Source: Macrotrachela quadricornifera (Eukaryota > Rotifera > Eurotatoria > Philodinida > Philodinidae). Taken from it: a DNA stretch of 64,000 nt. Every line of letters starts with the position of its first letter. Within the stretch, counting starts at the first letter, position 1. Where the stretch lies: positions 617,093-681,092 of the forward strand of contig JAJEKB010021076.1 in assembly GCA_022393335.1 (NCBI GenBank), read 5' to 3'. Shown piece after piece: positions 57,301 to 64,000 of the stretch. The translations under genes and the position numbers were made by a program. A model generated the notes under the pieces. The model did not search any database, was not told the origin of the DNA, and was given only the letters and a program-made list of their open reading frames with translations.

Positions 57301-58785
57301 TATTATAATGTTGAGTATCTGTCTGTTACCGGGTCAATAAAACATCATGTTTCTTTGATCCATAGGTTAAAAAAAACGTGGTTTTCAGATGGGTCCGTGG
57401 GGCCAAAAAAACATAATTATAGGCCGAGCTCTAGAGCAAAAGCTAGGCTTGGCTATCTTCTTCTATATAATAATGTTAAGTGTCTTTGTGTGTGTTACCA
57501 GGTTAAAGGAACAGGAGGAATGGTAGGAATGGCATCAAAGGAGCATATGATTGTTTTCAAAGAAATTTTTTATATTCGTTAGCTTTAAATAAATTGAATA
57601 TCATGCAATAACCTTTGTTTCAGAAAAGAGATAGAATTCTAAAAGTGTCTATAAGAATTCTCTCGCCACCAGAAAAGATTTTCTTCAGTTTTTCTTTTAT
57701 TTTGCCCGATTATATGGGGTGGATGATGTTTCGTGCCACCCTTTACGAACATCAGACAGCATGACCGGGTATTCGGAATGAAAATTTTTTTTGATGATTT
57801 TTCGCAGGATTTCGTAAAAGAAACTTTTTTTAGAGATTTATGACGGGGAGTTCGAAAATGAATTTTATTTTTGAAAATTATTCCGGATGTTCGGAATTAC
57901 TGTTGTACAGAAGATCGTAACAGAAAAAGTAAGATACGTAAGTCTGGAGAACCGATTCAAAGTTCAGTTTAGAATGTTTTTTGCTGTGTCTGATGTAATC
58001 ATGAAGACCGTAACGACCAACATTGAATGTCGCTTGCAGGAATGAGTTAACAATCACAGGAAATTCGTAAATGAATATACCAGGCGATTGTTACGAACAT
58101 AATAACTTTTCTTTCGATTTTTCTTTTCGACTATAATAACCTGAAGATTAGCATATTACTTAAAATTTTCTTGACAATGTGTACACTTTAACTTATTCAC
58201 GAACATCCTGTTGTTTTCATTCCGATCATCCTGTAATTTCGTTACAATCTTCCTGTATTGGTTGGTACGGACTCCTACACTTGTTCATTCCGATTTCTAA
58301 TCAAAGTTTCTATTTGGTCCTTTAGGAATGATGGTAAATGCTATTTACGATCTTCCGAACTTATTCCATCACAGACATCCAGCTTATTTTATTCAATTTT
58401 GTCATTCCGACATCCGTGACGAAATTTTTTGAATCATTCTTTTGTCAGGAGTTTGGAATGACGAGGTAGTACGAAACGTCATTTTCCCATTATGTGACAC
58501 TCGGAAGTGCTTACATATTAGAAAGAGAAAAGAATAACATTTAAGCAATAAGTCCATCATTAATACGTGGTATTTCTTAGAGAAACAAGCACGGATACGG
58601 TATTCATTTGTCAGCACACACTTTTAAGAGTACTAGGGGGGTAGATGAAGTGAATATGTATATAAAATGTAAAATGAAATATAAAACTGAGAGAATAGGA
58701 AAAAAGAAAGAGAGGAAGAAAAGAGAAAAAAAACGATTCTTCACATAGTGAAAGCGGCCGTGCAGTATGCACGGGTTTCTACTAG
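57301..58785 (+). mobile_element. Helentron-like element(s) with perfect 3' hairpin
   Basis: Two start-like sequences (57301 and 57466) precede one clear end: stem CCGTGC (58758-58763), loop AGTAT, stem GCACGG (58769-58774), then GTTTCTA and CTAG at 58782-58785. A possible shorter element ends at CTAG 57443-57446. The interior has diverged repeats of TTCGGAATGA/TTTCGTAAC words. No Rep-helicase ORF is present. Confidence 0.65.
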
Positions 58786-58917
58786 TAATTGTATATTGAT
58801 TATGTATATATTAATTTCGATACAAGGATAAAATAGCAATTAGATGAAAAAAGTTGATTTTTTATAATTATATAGATTTTTTTATGTATTTATAAAAATG
58901 TAATTTATAAAATAAAA

Positions 58918-59714
58918 TAAAGGAGGAGGGCGGGTAAGGCCGTTTTACGGCCCCTTTCAGAATCGATTTATTTTTACTACGTTGGGTTAGAGAATCCTTC
59001 CTGATCACATTTTTCAACTTTATTCTATGAAAAACGACATTCATGATTTTTGGTGCCTGGGGTCCCCCTCAGGTATCATGAAAAAACCAATTTCTTTTTT
59101 CACGAGTAAAAATCAATTGTGCTTGTAGATTCAGGGGTACTGATTATGAATATCACAATAAGATCTCTCAGAACTTCTTCATTCCTTATTTAGTCCTAAC
59201 TACTCTCTTGACCCCATTTTTCATTACTGGGTTCCTCATAAAATAATTGTTCGTCAAAATTTTAATGGAAGTTTTTTTTTCTAACTGAAAATTTCGAGTT
59301 CTTTACGAATCTGAGCTTTTTACGCCGAAAAAATATAACCTATGGATAAAATACGGCGATTTGGGGGTTAAAAATTGCCCCTTTAATGAGTACATAAATT
59401 TTTATTCCTCTAACTTTTTATGAAGGCAGTCTTGACTCAATGTCAAATTTTGACCATAAGTGTAGTTTTTCGATCTCTATCGATTGGCAATCTCAAAAAT
59501 GAGGAAAAAAGTGTACGACAGGGTCAAAACTTAAAAATACTAGAAAATTCTATAACATACCTGTGGGAGACCATAGGCACCAAAAATCATGAATGTCGTT
59601 TTTCATAGAATAAAGTTGAAAAATGTGATCAGGAAGGATCCCCTATTCCAACGTAATAAAAATAAATCAATTCTGAAGGAGGCCGCAAAACGGCCTTACC
59701 CGCCCTCCTCCTTT
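58918..59714. mobile_element. Foldback MITE with GGAGGAGGGCGGGTAAGGCC ends
   Basis: AAAGGAGGAGGGCGGGTAAGG (about 58918-58938) is matched by its complement at about 59694-59714. Arms of about 190 bp include AAGTTGAAAAATGTGATCAGG and ACGACATTCATGATTTTTGG and their complements. No TSD was recognised. Confidence 0.65.
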
Positions 59715-59889
59715 TTGTTTTGTTTTTTCTTTCATTAGAGCCATATTTTATTTATCGACTCACTATTTTTAGTAACTCTATACCAAACTAAAACAAGAAA
59801 CAGGAAAATTCGTTTTCTCCTAACATATTCATCAAAATTTTCTCAACAGTTGATAAAAGCAAAAAATGAGGACGGTAACGGGGGTTAAA

Positions 59890-60675
59890 GAAAATGGAAA
59901 AAAATTTTTTGGCTCAAATTTGCTTCGACGAACTATAGTAGTTGGTGATTCATCGTCGTCAACCCTGCTTGCATTCTTTGGCCTGTGATGAATCTATCTA
60001 TGATAAATCCACTTTTCTTCACCTGTTATAATATCGCATAATCGCTAGGAACCATTTTGAAATTTCGCCAAATTTACACGACAAAGTTTAACTCATTATT
60101 GTTTTTGTTCATCAGTTAGTTAATGGGATGCCCAACACGATGTACTTTTTTTCATCTCTTTGACAGTCGTAGATAATTCGTTCTATTGTATCATGAGAGA
60201 GACAAGTCTCAGCTACAATTTTACCATAAGTTGAATGTGGATCATTGCTGATAACTTGTCGAATCAGTTCAATATTTTCATCTGTAAGTTTGGATACTGG
60301 ACGACCAGATCGAGGTTCATCACTGACATTTTCTCTTCCTTCACGAAAACATTTTGCCCTTCTTGTAAGTAATGTATATGATGGAGCACTGGGTCCCAAA
60401 CCTGTTACAAGTTCTTCATGAATTGCCTTTGGATCTATTTCCAAAATAGTTTGAATTTTTATATAATATCGATTGAGTTCATTATCCATTTAAATTTTTT
60501 TTGTTTCAAATGAAGGTTTATTTGAAAAAGTACTAAAACTAAGTCCAAAATAGATTTACTATATATATCATTATAGGCAAGACGTTCCACTATTTATTCA
60601 TGCAACAATTTCTTGAATGTTAATCAGTTTATAACATTGCAAATAACGATTGCAGAACTTTTGGGCAGACCTCAC
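59890..60675 (-). pseudogene. Truncated, decayed mariner
   Basis: The end AGTGAGGTCTGCCCAAAAGT lies at about 60675. The N-terminal transposase ORF (60489-60112) aligns closely with the intact copy at 41155 (for example NRYYIK, IHEELVTGLGP, GRPVSKLTDENIE). Then come a frameshift, further matches ([22 protein letters not shown]) and truncation near 59890. The first catalytic Asp is replaced by Glu (TGEEKW for TGDETW), and the other two are missing. Inactive. Confidence 0.8.
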
Positions 60676-60679
60676 TAGG

Positions 60680-60860
60680 AATAATTTATTTGTATAGTTA
60701 ATTTGTTTTTTTTCTGTTGCTGTTTTGGATGTCGACGGTTTTGATTCGGTTTTTGCTATATCACCATCTGTTTGTTCGTTATCAATATTAACTGTTGCTG
60801 CACTCATTTGTACTTGAGATTGACAAGGTATTAATTGTGCCACCATTTTATGACGCATTA
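60680..60860 (-). other. Unidentified coding fragment cut by the mariner relic
   Basis: An open frame from 60858 reads about 60 residues rich in Ser, Thr, Lys and Gln (SKPSTSKTATEKK) up to the mariner end. No domain is recognised; it could be a fragment of a gene interrupted by the mariner or a chance ORF. Confidence 0.2.
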
Positions 60861-61049
60861 GATGGAATTGTTTACTGTTTTCAATAAATGGTAAAAATAG
60901 TAATAAAGTAGTATATTACATAAAATTTTTTTGAAATTTATTATCAATACACAACGATGGCTAGCTAAAATTGATTTTAGATATGATATTGATTTTATTT
61001 TATATTAGCTCAATGATAGAGAAACTTATTCATTATATAATAACATTAA

Positions 61050-62644
61050 TTTTACATAGCGTCCTTCATGATTAAATGTTTCAAATGTTGATGAATGTCA
61101 AGCAGCTTGTGTAAGAACATTTTGTATAATATTACCAAAAACATGTCAAGAATGACCTGATATATAATGTACAACATATGGTTCAGCTGTTTGTTTATGA
61201 TAAACAGATGTTCGTAAAATATCATTATCATTTGCAAGAAAAACATCAAAAAATAGAAGATTATTACTAATTTTATAACCTAATTAAATATTTTGATGCC
61301 ATGCATTTGCTTCATTTATTAATGCTGTTAATTTTTCTTCTTCTGATTTATTCCATGACATAAAAATATCCTTAATATATCTACATATATATGTGTATAT
61401 TGTAATAATCAATTGGTTTTATCATGACTTTTACTTATCGACCAAAAATTTCGCCTGGTATATCTTGTCGACATACAAATTCTTTTTTGTCATTTCCACA
61501 TAAATACATTGGCTAATGTCAATGTAAATGATGAAAGCATAGCATCACCAATAAATTCTTCATAAATTTTTTTATCATAAACAAAAAAATTTTTTTAACT
61601 ACAATAGAAGCTAATTGTTTTATTGCATCAAGTGGAACTTTTTTATAATCATGTACAAGAAGAAATTCAACAAGAATATTAAGTGATTCATCTTGTAGTA
61701 ACATTGTATATGAATTATGAATATTAAATGTACAAAATAATGTTGATGGCTCAAAAATACTTTTCCAAATATGACGATTAATTTTTTTTATTAAATAATC
61801 ACAATCAATAATAGTTGTTGTGTGAAACTGTCTATCAAATATTGGTTGAACAATTTTATCTAAAAATTTCGATATATTTTTTGTTGGAGAACGAATAGTA
61901 TTTTCAGTTGGTCGAACTATTACACCATTCTATATATTTTAATTGAATTAGATAAAACTTCAATAATAATAATAATAATAATAATAATAGAATTGGTTTT
62001 CTACTTTACTTTACGTGTTTCTGGATTAAAATATAAATGAACTAGCTCACGTTTTGTTGTATCAAGTTTCATTTCTTCATTTTGCCATTTTAAAATAAAA
62101 TTTTTGTATGTAAATTATTCAGTAATTGAATGACTTTGTCTAAATTTTCATTAAATGGGTTGTAAGTTAATTCAATAAAGGCATTAGCATCAGAGAGAAA
62201 TTTTTGCACTTTCTTTTCAAACTCAATTGCTGAACCAATATAAAACTGATTACTTTTATCAGAAACACGAATAATAAGTTTATTTTGTTTAATTTTTTTT
62301 CGAATCGATGCTATAATTTGTGGTTGTTCTCCAGCTTCAATGTAATGTTGGTATGGTAGTGGAGTAAAATAACAATGATTAAAATAATGAAGAAATTCAC
62401 TTGAATATTGTCTACAAATTGAATTTCTTGGTGGTATATTACACACATCTGATGTTAGATGTTTTTTAACTTTACTTGTAATGTCTTTATGTTCATCTTT
62501 AATTTTAATTGTTCGTTGTTTTCGAGGACGCAGTGTACTTTGATTTAATCTTATACATGATGAACGTAAGACAAAAACAAGATATTCAGAAACAGAAATA
62601 AAAATAACAATAAGTTTAAATTTTTTTGGAAATAAATATTGCAC
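61050..62644 (-). pseudogene. Penelope-like (Athena-type) reverse transcriptase relic with an intron
   Basis: Reading leftward: an N-terminal region (62644-62090) with IIRVSDKSNQFYIGSAIEFE; after a frame change, NEEMKLDTTKRELVHLYFNP; an intron of 80 nt (61930-62009, GT..AG, phase 0, containing an ATT microsatellite); VRPTENTIRSPTKNISKFLD; LFCTFNIHNSYTML (palm motif A region, Asp to Asn); ANVFMWK; RYIKDIFMSWNKSEEEK (the YxDD-type active site reads YIKD); and a thumb-like VYHKQTAEPYVVHYI. Several in-frame stops are present. No GIY-YIG endonuclease is seen, as in Athena elements of bdelloids, which lack it and cap telomeres. Family assignment is from remembered motif order. Confidence 0.75.
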
Positions 62645-62669
62645 CAGATGAAAGATGATGCCATTCTAA

Positions 62670-63790
62670 TACTAGGTGTGGCACTTTATCTTTACTTTAT
62701 TCGAATAATAAAGTAAAGCAAAGTAATATAACCAAATTAATTTTATTATTGATTTATCAGCTCGTTTTCATGAATCGATAAAGTTACAACTAAGGGTGGC
62801 ACTTTACTTTTACTTTACCAGTAGATAGTAAATAATCAGTTTACTATTTACTTTTGTAAATTAAATACCAAATCTTTTTTGAATTTGACGTCATATAGTT
62901 AGTGATCCTGCTAACTGAATATAGAAAATCGACTACTATCGATCGGGCATACTCTTGGGTCCTTTACTACTATATACTGGAGGTACCCATAGGTCATCAA
63001 GTACTATATATTGTGTTACCCTTGGCTCCTCAGCTACTATATATGAGCAGTACCCTTAGGTCCTTTTCTACTATGTATTGGAGGTATCCTTGGATCCTGA
63101 AGTACTATATAATGGAGGTACCATCAGTCCTCAAGTACTATATATGATGGGTACCATTGTTTTCTTAAATACTGTATGCCGGGAGTACCGTGAGGTTCAC
63201 TAGCATTAGATACTGGTGATCCCCATAAATTCCCTTTCCACTCTCCTTTTTCTCCAATACTGTATTAGTAAAACATCATGATGTTGGAGGCGCATTATAG
63301 CATATTTATGACAACTTCTAATGGGCTCGAATAACCCCATGTTTCAGCCTTACATTAAAGGCAATATTGACGAGTCACAAAGCGGTTTCTCCTACACTTG
63401 ATGACCTAGAAGCATCTCTCTTATATAGGAGTGCAGTACCTGTCGGCATCCGTATTATATAGGACTTGAGAACATGGTGGTAAGCGTATTAAATACAAAT
63501 ATGAATTTGTTGGGGCAGGTCCAAGGAGGTCGTCGACTGCTGATCGTTAAACGAGATGAGATTGTTACAGGTCTGTCTGCCCGCAGTTTTCTCTGTCCTT
63601 TTACACTGACACAAATAAACACATGTGTTTCATATGTCTGTCTCTTCTGTCGAAAAAATTTCTTTTTTCTTAGATGATCATTTCGATCAATAAAATTTAT
63701 TCGAGGCTCCAAAGGTACCACAAAATATAATACTTGACGACGTATGAGTACCCCGGTATATAGTACCTAAGGACTATTTACTATTGTCCA
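62670..63790. repeat. Remnants of the TAGGGGTGGCAC hAT-like family with 34-bp minisatellite
   Basis: Two left ends occur (TAGGTGTGGCACTTTATCTT near 62674 and TAAGGGTGGCACTTTACTTT near 62787). About eight units of a roughly 34-bp repeat follow (TACTATATA..GGAGGTACCC.TAGGTCCTCAAG) at 62960-63235, with more units near 63420-63470 and 63710-63775. A GGGCTCGAATAACCCCATGTTTC block at about 63323 matches blocks near 3355 and 38465. Confidence 0.55.
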
Positions 63791-64000
63791 TCCAAAAAAA
63801 GAATGGTCCGTGAGTATTTTTTGAATAACTTTTGAACGATGAAAGCTAGAGAGCTGCGGGTTTCACCATTGGAAAGAGGAGACGAAGACGCATCGAACTG
63901 TGCATTATAAAATAACTTCACATACTCTTCTCAAAGACTTTAATCGACATTTTTGAAAAAGAACATTGTGTAAGGTGAGTGATGTGATTTTTCAATAATT
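63791..64000. other. Window end, nothing recognised
   Basis: Non-coding sequence with GACGCATCGAACTGTGCATTA, a variant of a word found in several foldbacks here. Confidence 0.4.

Noticed and set aside
55..64000. Possible tRNA or rRNA genes
   Set aside because: Apart from the tRNA-like head of the SINE at 50.7-51.0 kb, I found no sequence that folds as a full tRNA or resembles rRNA by eye; a covariance-model scan would settle it.

Overview
The window is AT-rich eukaryotic DNA. Its genes have many short introns (48-84 nt, GT..AG) and are surrounded by mobile-element debris. An Athena/Penelope-like reverse transcriptase relic that still holds an intron, a stand-alone NRPS-type condensation-domain gene and extreme TE nesting all point to a bdelloid rotifer, perhaps Rotaria-like. 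The organism is inferred from gene and element families; I ran no search.

Three host genes can be rebuilt exon by exon with consistent reading phase. (1) 10038-14089 (+): a condensation (C) domain protein of the kind found in nonribosomal peptide synthetases, split by a 2.6-kb intron that holds a mariner-type MITE. (2) 25766-21585 (-): an ERMP1-like M28 ER metallopeptidase of 867 aa with all metal ligands; its first intron holds a 1.39-kb near-perfect palindrome. (3) 52078-30476 (-): a complete ABCB/P-glycoprotein-type full transporter of 1342 aa in 29 exons. Of its 28 introns, 21 are 48-84 nt, while seven total about 16.3 kb and are mostly filled with transposons. Fragments of a FLYWCH zinc-finger gene (4481-4777), unidentified exons and several transposase relics are also present.

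Layout: 1-9.9 kb is repeats (foldback elements, a piggyBac-like MITE with its empty site present elsewhere in the window, a Helentron-like element, a hAT MITE with a perfect 8-bp duplication). 10-14 kb is the C-domain gene. 14-21.2 kb is MITEs and foldbacks with no gene seen. 21.6-25.8 kb is ERMP1. 26-30.2 kb is satellite-like repeats plus two Tc1/IS630-type transposase relics. 30.5-52.1 kb is the ABCB gene, with an intact mariner, nested hATs, Helentron-like copies, a foldback with VNTR arms, a piggyBac remnant and a tRNA-derived SINE in its introns. 52.3-64 kb is MITEs, minisatellites, a Helentron-like element, a truncated mariner and a decayed Penelope-like RT.

The main theme is intact genes whose introns have absorbed palindromic (foldback) elements. 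Several of these elements have unrelated ends but share short internal sequence blocks.
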